From Eumeta japonica (lineage: Eukaryota; Arthropoda; Insecta; Lepidoptera; Psychidae), in contig BGZK01000718.1 in NCBI GenBank assembly GCA_005406025.1, forward strand, positions 1 through 64,000: DNA of 64,000 nt, read 5' to 3'. Positions 22,932 through 34,332 of the stretch are shown piece by piece. The notes beneath the pieces are model-generated. The model had not been told where the DNA came from. It made no database searches and was given only the letters and a program-made list of their open reading frames with translations. Position 1 is the first letter of the stretch; the number at the start of each line of letters is the position of its first letter. The position numbers and the translations under genes were made by a program.

Positions 22932-23339
22932 TCTTCATAAAAAAACAGATATTTTTATTTAAAATATGCAATTTTTAATATACTATTATAATGCGCTATT
23001 TAAGATATACTCTGCAGTTTTTATGTTTATATATGGAAACCTAGAAAATTAGAAAAAACACGATCATTTCTAGTTCATTTTGAGTTCTACCATTAAAATC
23101 ACCAAAAATTATAAAAAATAAATACTTATAAACCTCAGAAGTATTTGGCACTTACGGATCATATTTCACTAGAGCTGACTGCCTATTTAAGTCTATATTT
23201 TTTTATTGGCGAACGGCACTATATGTATTCATATTGAAGGCCAATACCACGGCGAAAAAATTTCAGATCACTAATTAACATAATTTTTGAGAAAAACGTA
23301 TCTGACACGCAGACGGACGGACACGAGAGAGCTCTCGCG

Positions 23340-23660
23340 AGGGCCTCGTTTTTAGTCCCAGCACCGCAGCAGCACAAAAGTACCGACAATCACATTCGCG
23401 ACCGACCAATATTTCACAGCGAGCGGCTCGGCTCTTGGACGCGGTAATTTCGCTACACGGATAAAGTTAGGATTTTCATTCGCAGTTCTCTCCGCTCGTA
23501 CACCAACCCTTTGTACGTTTGACACAACAGCATCCTCGCGAAGGCCCTTTGTCACGCCGAGATGACGTCCCGAACGCGGCGATGTTCAACTTCAGCGGCG
23601 TCACACCGAGAGAACGATTCGATTATTTTCGTTCGCCGTAAATATAAGGAATTTACGCCG
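23340..23660. promoter_or_regulatory. GC-rich island, candidate regulatory DNA
   Basis: CpG-rich, non-repetitive DNA starting right after a GACGGACGGACAC repeat end at 23310-23325. A minus-strand frame of 67 codons spans part of it without a domain I can recognise. Regulatory role is inferred from composition only. Confidence 0.25.
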
Positions 23661-23879
23661 AGATCTTTTATGTTTCTTTATGGGTAATAGTGTTTGCCGT
23701 TTTCGTAGGAAACTTGTAAGTTTAAACGGTGTTTTCGATGTATCCGAAGAAGTGTTATAGGGTTTGAAAAACTACCAAAGTGAGAAATGAAATTTTCAAC
23801 TATGACTTTTATTCGATTAACAGCAAAGAAAAAAAGTATTTCTCTATGTTACATACTTTTCGTTACCGTATGTCACTAT

Positions 23880-24140
23880 TCCGTTAACGGTTCGGTCTCG
23901 ATCCCGCTCTTTATCCTAATTTCGTTATTCTCGAGGATCCAATTTCGATCCTGCCCTTGTTTCCTATCTAGTTCGCATCCATGATACCGATACTCAGTTT
24001 GGTCTTAGTTTTGATATTGCTCCCACTTTCAATTCTGATTTCGATTTGATCCCGCTTTCATTCACAGGTGCATGTCGATTCTAGACTCGATTTTGCTTTC
24101 AATTCCGGTCTTGCTATTGGTTTCGGTCCCACTTCTACTA
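23880..24140 (+). repeat. cryptic simple repeat, GATTCCGATC type
   Basis: CTCGATCCCGCTC, TTTCGATCC, CCCACTTTCAATTC and GGTTTCGGTCCCACTTC follow without fixed period, as at 4005-4300 and on the same strand. A 65-codon frame that begins upstream with a hydrophobic stretch runs into it and is therefore not trusted as a gene. Confidence 0.55.
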
Positions 24141-24599
24141 TTAAAATTAATAGCATATCCGCTAAAATGCTTCAACAAAATACTAATTATTTTTATTAAA
24201 TTTTGATATTCATTATTCGTTAATGCGGGTCATCTTTATTATACAGTTATTTCTTTAATCCTAATTCTGTAGTACATTATTTTGATGTATCTCTTAACAT
24301 AGTTTTCGTCAGTGTAAGCCATTTAAGAACACATTAAAAAAGACTTGTTATATACCTACGACTTAATCAGAACTCTCTTATTTTTTAATATAATTTTCAT
24401 AAATTCCTCTCAATTTAGGTGGGCGGTACTCCTACATCCGAAGCAACACGACTGAGAGGTTAAAACTTGCAACTTAAATAATATTGTATTTTTATTACAT
24501 AGAAACCAAATGCATGTGTAAAATTTTAAAAGCATCGTTTAAGTATGTGACTGGCTTATACTTTTAAGAGATTTTGAAGTTTTGCATAGAAACTATTAA

Positions 24600-24705
24600 T
24601 ATTTTTAAAATAGAATTTGGTAATTCCGTCACTCAGGGCACGAGCACCCCGCCTACTCTAAAGGGCAGAACAACGTCTGTCGGGACAGCTAGTCACGTGT
24701 AATAT
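24600..24705 (+). repeat. repeat fragment with RTE-like 3' wording
   Basis: The phrase AACGTCTGTCGGGACAGCTAGT at the end is of the kind found at the 3' ends of insect RTE-like LINE fragments. A similar ending, GCGGGCGGGTGACAGCTAGT, lies at 26595-26614. No coding part remains. Confidence 0.35.
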
Positions 24706-25759
24706 ACTATTCATTCTGTGATATTTAAATTGAATACATGGAGGATAAAACTTTTATCGCTTCATATGCGATTTTTAAAGTAATTTTCATTTATAACATG
24801 TCCATATCGATAGAATAGGTACCTACTAACAAAACGAGAAACCTGCATCCTAATATAACTGCACATTTCAGCGCGGCATACAAAATTGATCGCCCAACCG
24901 ATGCCGATGGCGAATTGCAACTATCAAAAGTTAGTTCGGTCGACGAGCGAACGACCCCTCTCAAACGACCAGTTCGCGAGCAGTTGCAGCGCTGCAATTC
25001 GAGCTGCATCCGCCGCGCGGGCTATAATTGTCACGCCATTGTCACAGTTCAATGCTACCGTACAATTTGCACGAATTATTTGGTCGAATTTAGATTGTGG
25101 TGCATGTTAATTTCATGTATAAAGAATTTACCTCTTGTCATTACACAGTATCTACTTATTATTTTAGTACAATTCTCGTGGTTTCTAATACGAATGACTG
25201 ATTTATGAGGAAGATGTCCGTTTTAAAACGTTGGCATGTATATAACAAAATAGATGGTAGTGTATCCAAAATAAATAAGAAGATGTGAGTTAATAAGTTC
25301 AGTCATTATTCATAGTTATCAAATCTTACTATTGTTAATTCAATTTATAATTGATTAAGAAAAAAAGTCATTATTTTATCATCACATAATTAGTACATTA
25401 AATCTAAAAGGTTCTCATTTAAATGAAGTTCCTTCTTTAAAACAACTGCGTTCGTTGATTAAAAAAAAAATATAAAGTTTCATTAGATATGCAAAATTTA
25501 TCTATTTTAAATAAGTTATCCATATATTTGCATAATTATGATATCCCATTTACTTACGTAAAAGATGAACTTGTAAATTTGGCATTTTCAATGATTTATT
25601 CTCTGAAAACTTGAATAATTAATCATAACTTGCAACTAACTTTTACAAAAAAAATCATATTTCATAATTTTTGTACTTTTAATATCCATCGTCAATCGCT
25701 ACTACTTTCATAAATGGAGGTGTTTTCTAAAAAATTATAATAAGAAAAAAAATTCGCCC

Positions 25760-26095
25760 ATCCGCCGAACAAAACCCGTCACGTAATTGCAGCGCGTCAA
25801 ATACAGACGGTCCCAAATAAATCGAAGCCGAACAAAACCGGAGACGGGGCATCACTTGTGGCACGAATCCATTACGCACCTGAGCTCCGAAGATTTATTT
25901 AATGATCACTCCGGAACGAATGAAAGCGGACATTTTGACAAAATAGCGGAAAACTGCACGGAGATTAATCAACTGTGCAGGTGTTACGAAATGACAGCTC
26001 ATCGTAAATCGCAGTGGCACCGGATTTTGATAGTAGTTTTCGAAATCGAAAATCCTACGAAGGCAACGTTGGCATACGAACCGTCAAAAAGTGAG
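25760..26095. promoter_or_regulatory. GC-rich non-repetitive island, candidate regulatory DNA or exon
   Basis: Composition is even and non-repetitive over 330 bp. A frame of about 100 codons runs through it and is followed by AAAGTGAGTAAT, a donor-like site. No domain is recognised and no ATG is well placed, so conserved noncoding DNA is the likelier reading. Confidence 0.25.
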
Positions 26096-27894
26096 TAATA
26101 TATTTTCGTGTTTTTCAATTTATTTTAGGAGGGATATCAATGCTAGAAAACATTCTAAGCATTGCTTTGTAAAAAATTGACATTATAGTACAGGATTTTT
26201 TAACTTATTCTTACTTCTACCCTTCTATATTCTTCTGACCGAAACTGCCGATTTCTATCGAACTAGTTGGCATTCAAGAGGGTTTTAGACAATGTAGAAA
26301 CTTAGAAAACTTAAACTTTAATTCGTCAAGGAGAATTTTTTTTTCAACAAAATAATTCTTGATAATCCATGATTGATCGTTGCCTAATGACATTCATTCT
26401 ACATATTTATATGTAAAAACATCTTTTCTATGACATCCAATCCCGAGCAAAATTATTCAACTTATCTACACGAAATTATGGCCAATCGACGCGGGATTAT
26501 CTGCAGATGGTTTTAGGATATTTATTTTTTGAAATGTATGCACCTTTTATGTTTTTTTTTGTTTTCTTTCTTAACCCATAACACCCAGTGAAGCGGGCGG
26601 GTGACAGCTAGTTCTCAATAAATTATGATCGATCGCAATTGGTTATTTGATCAAGACATATCGTTAGAGAAAAATGAGACAACGGTTTAATTAAGTTATA
26701 AACTATTAGGTTGATTAAGATTGGTAATGGGACATTTGAAAAAGTTCTAGTAACTATTTTCCTCTTTAAGCTTAAATATGCATATTTTAGAACTTTTTTA
26801 TATCAGAAGGGTCTTAAACTTATCCTGAAGGGTCAAATTTTTGAAGATTTTTTGTTTACTTCGATCGTAATTTTGTGATTATATTCATTATATTATTGAA
26901 TGAACAATAATGATGTGAATAATGTTATGTTAACTGGATCGTTAGTAATTAATTAATAATTATTCTACCGAAATACAAAAATACGCTCTTACAAAAGAGT
27001 ATGAATTAACAAGTGCTAAATAAAAAAGCGATAGCTTATCATTTTTTTTGGGTGTTAATTTGTAAAATAACTTCACAATCTAAAAAAAACCACACAAGTG
27101 CGAATTCAACCAATTTTAATTTTTTAAATACCTTATTTTAATTTATTATATAAATGAAAAAAAAACTCATACAACTTTAAAATTGTTTAAATTGAAATTA
27201 AAAATATACATAAGACTGGCTGTGACATATGGATAAACAGACAGACAGACACACCAGAGATTCTATATGGGTTGCCTTTATTCATTTAGAAGTACGAAAC
27301 CATTAAAATGCGCAATTATGATTGATTTTCGAAATAGGAGGATTCATCATGCGAACGCTACAGGTTTTTGATTAAAATTTTATAATTGAATTATTTTGTA
27401 GGACTATATATTTGTAAATTAAAATGACTAAATAACATAATCCAATGTGATAAGTGAACCAGTACAAATATTGGAGATGTCTGTCCAATTCTAAAGCGTA
27501 TTAGTTCTACGACTACTAATTTGTTTCTGAATAGATGATGAAAAAGCGTGTAACTGAAATATTACGCTTTTTTCCAAAATGAAAAAGAATTTTAGTTGAT
27601 AAAAAAGGTTTTAAATTAAACCAAGGCTACTGAATTTTTGCTAAAATAAACACCGAAGCCTGTAAAAGTTCCTAGACTCGTTAAATCATGAAGTTTAGTT
27701 GCCTAAATGCTGAGGAATAACGTTTCGCTCGAGTATATTTTAATTCTGAATAGATTGAATGTAATATTTTTCATCGTAATCCGAAACGTATAAGGACATT
27801 GTAAGTTATTTAAATATATATATATGACATGACAACTCCAATGTGACTCGATTTTTGTTCATTTTAAGTGTCATTGATTTATAAGGTAAGTGTA

Positions 27895-28070
27895 GAAAAT
27901 TTTTAACCGACTTCAAAAAGAAGGAAGAGTTTCTCAATTTGTCTGTATGCGTTTAATTGTATATATGTTCTCGCGTAACTTGTTTATTATTGAACCGATT
28001 TGAAATATTCCTTTTTCGTTGGGTTCAGTGAAAACCTAAGTTGGTTCCATTTTAACTTCATCGGTATAGG
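27895..28070 (+). repeat. ACCGACTTCAAAAA dispersed repeat, copy 1
   Basis: Begins TTTTTAACCGACTTCAAAAA, followed by GGAAGAGTTTCTCAATTTGT and later ATTGAACCGATTTGAAATAT and TTCCATTTTAACTTCATCGG. The same order occurs at 40655-40860. I recognise this as a very common repeat of butterfly and moth genomes; its transposition class is unclear to me. Confidence 0.6.
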
Positions 28071-29224
28071 ACTTTCGGCTTCGAAGGTATACCAGGAAAC
28101 TTCTTCGAACTTCGAACAGGAAATGTAAAATGATTGTTATCTTGTTAAATTTTTGACGGACCCAAAATGAAATAAGGCATGGACGCAATGATGTGATTAA
28201 TCGCATCTTCGCTGCATTGATTTCATGTTTTCATTTGTCACGTTCAGCTTTCCCTGTCGTACATGATCGTAAGGACCAAAACACCGTTATATTGTATATA
28301 GCCAAACACGCTTCTTGTGATACACTTTTGTTATTTATAACGGCAAACCAGGCCCCGTTCATTTTGTATCCCGCTTATAAAGGCGTATATCCATCAAATC
28401 AGGTGGGTGACACACACGAAATTCAGTCAGGATGGCTCTGATCCGATTAAAACAGTAGTACAAAGACTCAGCTCAGAAGAGCTCACAACCCCTACGACTC
28501 TTGGATCTACCCTTTCGTGTTGAACCTTGAACAAACTTCCCAAACAGACAATTTTTTTCACGTAATTCACTCTCTGTCTCACCTCTTGTGACGTCTATAT
28601 TTCAAAGAAACTCTACAAATGCCTATACCTTTTAAAAATATCTATATATAATATTCAGACAGAATTTGTCAATACTGCAGTAACGAACTATACGCTAATT
28701 TGATAGCGCCAGCGGTCGACCGGACGGTCGGAAGCGGAATTAATGATGCAGCTACAAATAGACAACGGGCGACAGGCGCTTTTATTTAGTTTGGTTAATT
28801 CGAGCCTTTAAACGAATCGAAGGTAGTGATTGATTGAATTGATTGTTAATTTTGAAATGCAATGTAATTAATTATGCTTTGTAATTTATTTGTTTAAATG
28901 TTCACGATAAACTCGTTGAATGTCATAAATAAATACTGTTTCTGTAAATATTTTTTTATATATTCCCTTATACACAATTATTGTTTATTAAGTAAATAAA
29001 TAAATGGATGATCACCGCTTTAATGTATATAGTAGCTTAAGATAAAGGGAATAAAAGATTAATTTGTTACTTTGATAAGAAAAGACTAGAATTTTATGTA
29101 GCTATAACATATTATGTAATGGCCATTGAAAATTATTTTGTTTTATCGGTACTACACGATGTATTTTTAATTTATTTTTGGAGTTCTATACCTAAAAAAG
29201 GAAATATAAGGAATCCTTAGAGGA

Positions 29225-29290
29225 TCATTTTGTTGTCCGTCTGTTCGTCCGTCCGTCTGTCTGTTTATTTATCTGTCTGTCTCTCCATAA
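29225..29290 (+). repeat. GTCC/GTCT tetranucleotide repeat
   Basis: An imperfect run of GTCC, GTCT and CTGT units, as usually found inside the GGTTCC...GGAACC insect repeat; flanking pieces near 29205 (AAGGAATCCTTAG) agree. Related GACAGACAGACAC runs are at 27238-27255 and 23310-23325. Confidence 0.6.
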
Positions 29291-32200
29291 TGGTATCAAG
29301 AAGAAATTATTATGAACACTTAAGTCCGTACTCTTGGAGTAGTAAAAAATGAAGTTTCTAAGTCAACACAATCTAAAAATACAACAACTTAAACTTTATA
29401 TTTTGACATTCGTAAGTGAATCAAAATCTGGCTACTTCCCATTGAACTTGAACTATGAAATTGGACAAGAAGCGAGGTATCACAGCACAAGAACTTACTC
29501 TTGCCGTTGAAGGATGGACCGTTATGAAGACTTATGCTTAGGAGAAAATTTTCTAACTTTCCGCTATAAAAGTTTGATGTTTCCAAAAACCCATATTTTT
29601 TAAAAATCCGAAAAGTTTTTAAAATAAAAGAAAAACTTTTGGAATTCTTGGTATCAGTATTTCGCCAGTATCTATATCGAAGACAAATAAAAATCTTTGA
29701 GGCTCTTGACGGATGAAACGTCTACGTACGAATTAAGTTTGCAAGGAACCCTCAGATTACAAGTATTATTCGCACTTGTCCGGTGCTTCTTTTTTTGTTG
29801 CACCACCTCTTCTCTAAACAAATGCTGCACGAGAGTTCACTGGCTTTCATAGGAAAAAAAAATGAAACACGTCCCTAACAGTGTTCCATCGCGGTGTTGA
29901 TGGCGACATGGGTACTTTTTTTGTGCATTGGCTCGTATCGCTACAGGGCTCTCGCGCTGTGCGGAAACGCATAAATGCATCGCCCCTGTCGCGCCACCCG
30001 TTGGCCAATTTTGCATTTAAATAAATGGCATTTTAAACGGTCCCGTTGAAAGCCTTTTTCGCATGCAACGATTTTTTGAACGAAAACGCAGCGAGTTGTT
30101 TTTCGGAACGGATAACGAACTTTTTCGGTAATTTAAAATGTTTTCATTATTATGTGTTATTTTTATATGCTTCGATCATTCGGAGAGTAATTTAAATATT
30201 AAGTATTTTCTATTAATTTTCGCCCAAAATACTTTAAATTTAAATTATACATTTTGCAGTATTTTGAATTAAAAGATTTTTGAATTAAATAAAACTTATT
30301 TGTTCAGTTTCCTTAAATATATTTTTTTCACATTTTATATAACGAAAACTGTTGAAATCCTCAAACCCAAATATTTCTTTTATTAACAGAAGGCACAAAT
30401 TTCGGAACGTTTTTCGTGATGGAAAAGAAATTTATTTTGCATATTTGTTCAAATTGTATGATTCGCAAATAATAATAATGATGTTTTATTTAAATTACAA
30501 TCTAAGTGGAAATCACTAATTGTAAAAAAAAAATCACTTCTAATGTTTTTATTAATAGGAAACCTTTAACAACATAACATATCCTCTTACGAAAATCATT
30601 ATTTATACCGTTATTATGTGTGTATTTAAGTCCGGTTATAAAAACAGTTGGACATTTTAAAAGCAAAAACAAATTTCCTTCAGATTGTACCGGACCAAAA
30701 GGATAACACTTATGTGAAATATCATTAAACATAAACGAAAACAAGCTCTTGCTTTTGGTTTGCTAGTGGGACAGGAAATAACTTAATATTTCTTTCCATA
30801 CCCTCATACAACCAGGGCCAGGGCGGTCCTACTCTTAATTTTAATTGTGATCTCAAACCGATCTTAATTTAGATTGTCTTTCTAGTCGCAGTCACGATAC
30901 CTTACGGACGAAAAATTAAACGGGTCAACGTTATATATTACATTGGCAGTTCAAATTTTCACCTTCCTTGTGCGATACGAACACTTACAAAGATATATCC
31001 TAAATTGATCGCCGTGACAAACAGAAAAATATTGAACAGTTTCGCCATTACAGTGCAAAAAGGATAACAAAAACATTTTATTTCCATTTATCAGATAAGG
31101 ATGAATTTGTAGATAATAAGCGAAAAATCTCCCTTTTCTACATTAGAATGGCGACAACGATTACTTGTTGCGGGTAAATCTACTGTAACAAAATATATAA
31201 CCCAAGGGCTATATACCTATAGGTAAGTCGAAACATTACGAACTCCGTCGTGGCCCTCGGTGACCAAGACAACAATCGAGGCTGTGGCCCCAAAATGCTT
31301 CGGGTGCAAATAGCCGGCCGCATAGGAATGCAGATATGAACACCGCCGTCGCATGAGAGAAACCGTTCCTTTGGCTAATATTGAATTATATTAAAGGGAA
31401 AGTTCCCCCTTCAGCTCTGAATATCAAGAGGGTTCGCGGGGGGAGGAGCGGGAGGGAGGTGCTATGACGATGACGTATTATGCCAGTCTAATAACGGATA
31501 TGTTTTTGTGCGATACGAGGGATCTGCCTTTTTCTATTACATAGACCGTTGTGATGTGACAGATGTAACAAAGGCAATATTTTCTGTAGAGAAACAGTTT
31601 GGCTTAAATAAAAACTCGATATTAAATTTACTACATGCTTCGCCTTTGTTTATCGTTACTCGTTTCAATGTTCAAAGGTTGATAAGTATATAAGCAAAAT
31701 GAGTTTCAAATATATATTTTTTGAATTTTATTTTATTAATTTTGAAATAAAATTATTGATTATCAAGAATTGGGACCTTAGACTAATCGTTTTTACTACT
31801 AGAGCTAATGACGTGAGATATTATGGTATCTATATCACAGTCAAGTTGAATAATGAAAGCAACATCAAGTATTAGCTCAAGACCCAAATGAGATTAGTAA
31901 TATCGACTTGAATATTAATCTCCATAAAATCAAACAAGCTGTGCGCTAGAGCGCTCCGATACGTTCAATATGCATATTGAAAAAGTATATAAATTTCTTC
32001 AAATAAATAAAGTTCAAATAAATTACACCTTACAATTATAACACAATAGCAAATAACACACTTTACCCCATACATAATGAAATAAATTTATATAAGATGA
32101 AATTAAATTAAGGAAAGAAATAAAATAAAATAAAATTAAAGCAGTATAATCTTATGGTTGAGAATTTAAAATGTAATTATCATTATCATAATGCGGAAGT

Positions 32201-32480
32201 TTACCTACATGTATACGAAAAAGAAGTATTTTTGCAATATTTTTATTATGTTACTTCATTACGATGCTTAATTCTTTTGTGCCAAAACCACCTTTCTAAA
32301 CAAAAAATGGATTTGCAATGCATAATTTTATATTAAGAAATCTGCTCACATCAAAGACAACAACTGGCTGCCTGATTGGGACAGTTTATAATGACTATAC
32401 TTACTTCACTAAATAAATGCGGTCGACTCCCACACAAGACAAACTTTTGAAGTGAAATTTCTAATGCGACTTCCAACAAG

Positions 32481-32570
32481 GTTGCGTTAAACGTTTAACG
32501 CTACTATGGAGGGGGTATGAAAACACTGTTGCGTTAAACGTTCAACGCTCCTGGGGAGGGGGCATGGAAA
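32481..32570. repeat. 47-bp tandem pair with 18-bp palindromes
   Basis: GCGTTAAACGTTTAACGC (32484-32501) is a perfect 18-bp palindrome. A second unit 47 bp later has GCGTTAAACGTTCAACGC (32531-32548), one base off perfect. Each is followed by GGAGGGGGTATG or GGAGGGGGCATG. The block sits at the head of a GC-rich stretch (32570-32660). Confidence 0.85.
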
Positions 32571-34203
32571 GAGACCGAGCGAGAGCGAATGCGTGGCACC
32601 CGAACGCATGCGCGTAGTATACCCGTTACAGGCCAGCGCGAGCGTTAGCAACGAATAGCGTCCAATATTCCAATAGATTTGGATATTTTTGCACGCGAAA
32701 ATGATAATTAAAAGATGCGATCAATTGTGAATTGTAAGCAATGTTAATAAAGTTTGTCTTAAAGAAACAATATGAGTTCACTAAAAATCAATTTCTCCCC
32801 CTTCCTATTTTCATTTCCACATTACAAAGTTTCACTTCTTCCACGCGGAGGAAATCCACGCTCTATCTTTTTTATTTATTTGAAAAAAAAATCTTTGTCT
32901 TGTTTTCTAAATATTATATGTATATATTTACAAAAAAAGTATACATATTTTCTATCGACTATTCAATATCCACAAGACTAGCGTAGTTTCTTAGTTTGGA
33001 AGCAGATGGTGCTGTGTATATGCCCGAATATATTAATATTATTGTAATAAAATAGTAAATATTAATAGTTATCGCTTTCCCGTTGGCCATGGTCCGCTCG
33101 TGTTGACACAACTAGAAGAGAACTACCGAAATCTTGTTGACTATTACCTCGAGGACACCCCCGCACATCGTGATACTTTGGGACGAGAGGTTCGTTCGTG
33201 CCAACCCCATTTGTTTCTCAATACCGACTCCGCTTGTCTCCTCAAACCGACTGATTTCTCGGCGTTACATCGACCTATGTGTTTGCGCATAATACTTCGC
33301 CCAGCTGTATTTTTCTCTTCAAATGTAGTAAGGAAAATGCCTATTTTTTTTAAAGTTATACTTTTTTGGGGCCTTACGAGAAAATTATGAGAGTGAATTT
33401 TTATCGGGGTGTCTAGATGAAACTACAATATGAAGTTGTTCGTTCGTAAGCAGTTTAGCGAGAAACTTCAGACCACTAATAACTGATGTGCCAATAACAT
33501 TTCTTACAAGGTGGCGCTTATAATTATAAAAAAATAATATTATTTATTTAATAATTGTTTTTAAATCCTTCTCTTTAATTTATACTTTAAAAAAAAGCTA
33601 AGACTACTTACTATCTAGGTGTAAAAAGTAAAACTATAAGTTTGATAATCAATGGAATGTTTAATTTAAGCAGGGCAAAAAGAAACCATTTGGTTACACA
33701 ATCATCGTTAGTATATTTATGATATTTCTTTTCGGTTTAAATTATTGTTAAATACTATAATTTTTGTAATGTTCAATAGATAATACTTTTTCATCTTCCA
33801 TCATTCAAAGTGGCAATATAGAGCAAGCAATATGAAGAAGCGATGATAATCGGAATATGTTTTTAACAAAATCAATAATTTTTCTTGTAAGGATCATGTT
33901 TTTTTTTATAATTTCAAATGAGATGATACAATTAATATTACACTTTGTATAACAAAATAAATCAAATAATTTAATAGTTAAGTAAAAAAAAAAAATCATA
34001 TAATTTTCAAATTTAAATTGTAACTTCAATCCGTATTGACTATTCCACTCCAGTCATTTTGTTATTTTATTCTAGTTAATTATATGCATGCAATTTAAAA
34101 CATTTTTTTAAGTGCGCAAAGAAGAATAATTTCTCAAGTTCGTACGCGTACACACTATATAGTTTTTTTCACTAGAGCCGTTGCCGCAAAGCATGAATTA
34201 TGT

Positions 34204-34282
34204 GTGTTATATCTATGTCATTACTTGAATGTAATAACGACTTGTTATGACATTCATGTAATGACACAGATATATGTAACAC
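34204..34282. repeat. 79-bp hairpin next to the ATTACTGC element
   Basis: The left arm GTGTTATATCTATGTCATTA... and the right arm pair over about 33 bases with a small loop of about six. Mismatches are few and there is one four-base asymmetry. It ends 50 bp before the transposon-like element at 34333. Confidence 0.7.
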
Positions 34283-34332
34283 TATTAAAATCTATAAAAG
34301 TTAATACATAAACAATATGGTAAATGAAGGTA

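Larger units (their letters stand above)
22932..34203. other. long noncoding stretch with islands and repeat fragments
   Basis: No gene is supported over about 11 kb. GC-rich islands lie at about 23340-23660, 24880-25030, 25760-26095, 28690-28800, 29880-30135 and 31230-31480. The remainder is AT-rich and contains the repeats listed separately. The longest open frames (about 100 codons at 25787-26098 and 33100-33390) begin without ATG and have no recognisable domain. The one at 25787 ends next to AAAGTGAGTAAT, which resembles a splice donor but may be chance. Confidence 0.45.

Noticed and set aside
23787..23984. ORF with signal-peptide-like N-terminus
   Set aside because: The second half lies in a cryptic GATTCC repeat, and there is no splice support.
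25787..26098. About 100-codon frame followed by AAAGTGAGTAAT
   Set aside because: No ATG start and no recognisable domain; kept only as an island of unknown function.
27870..27895. AAGGTAAGTG donor-like site
   Set aside because: It abuts the ACCGACTTC dispersed repeat and has no exon-like sequence upstream.
33100..33390. 96-codon frame reading LTQLEENYRNLVDYYLEDT
   Set aside because: The wording looks protein-like at first but starts without ATG, turns into AT-driven sequence and matches no family I know.
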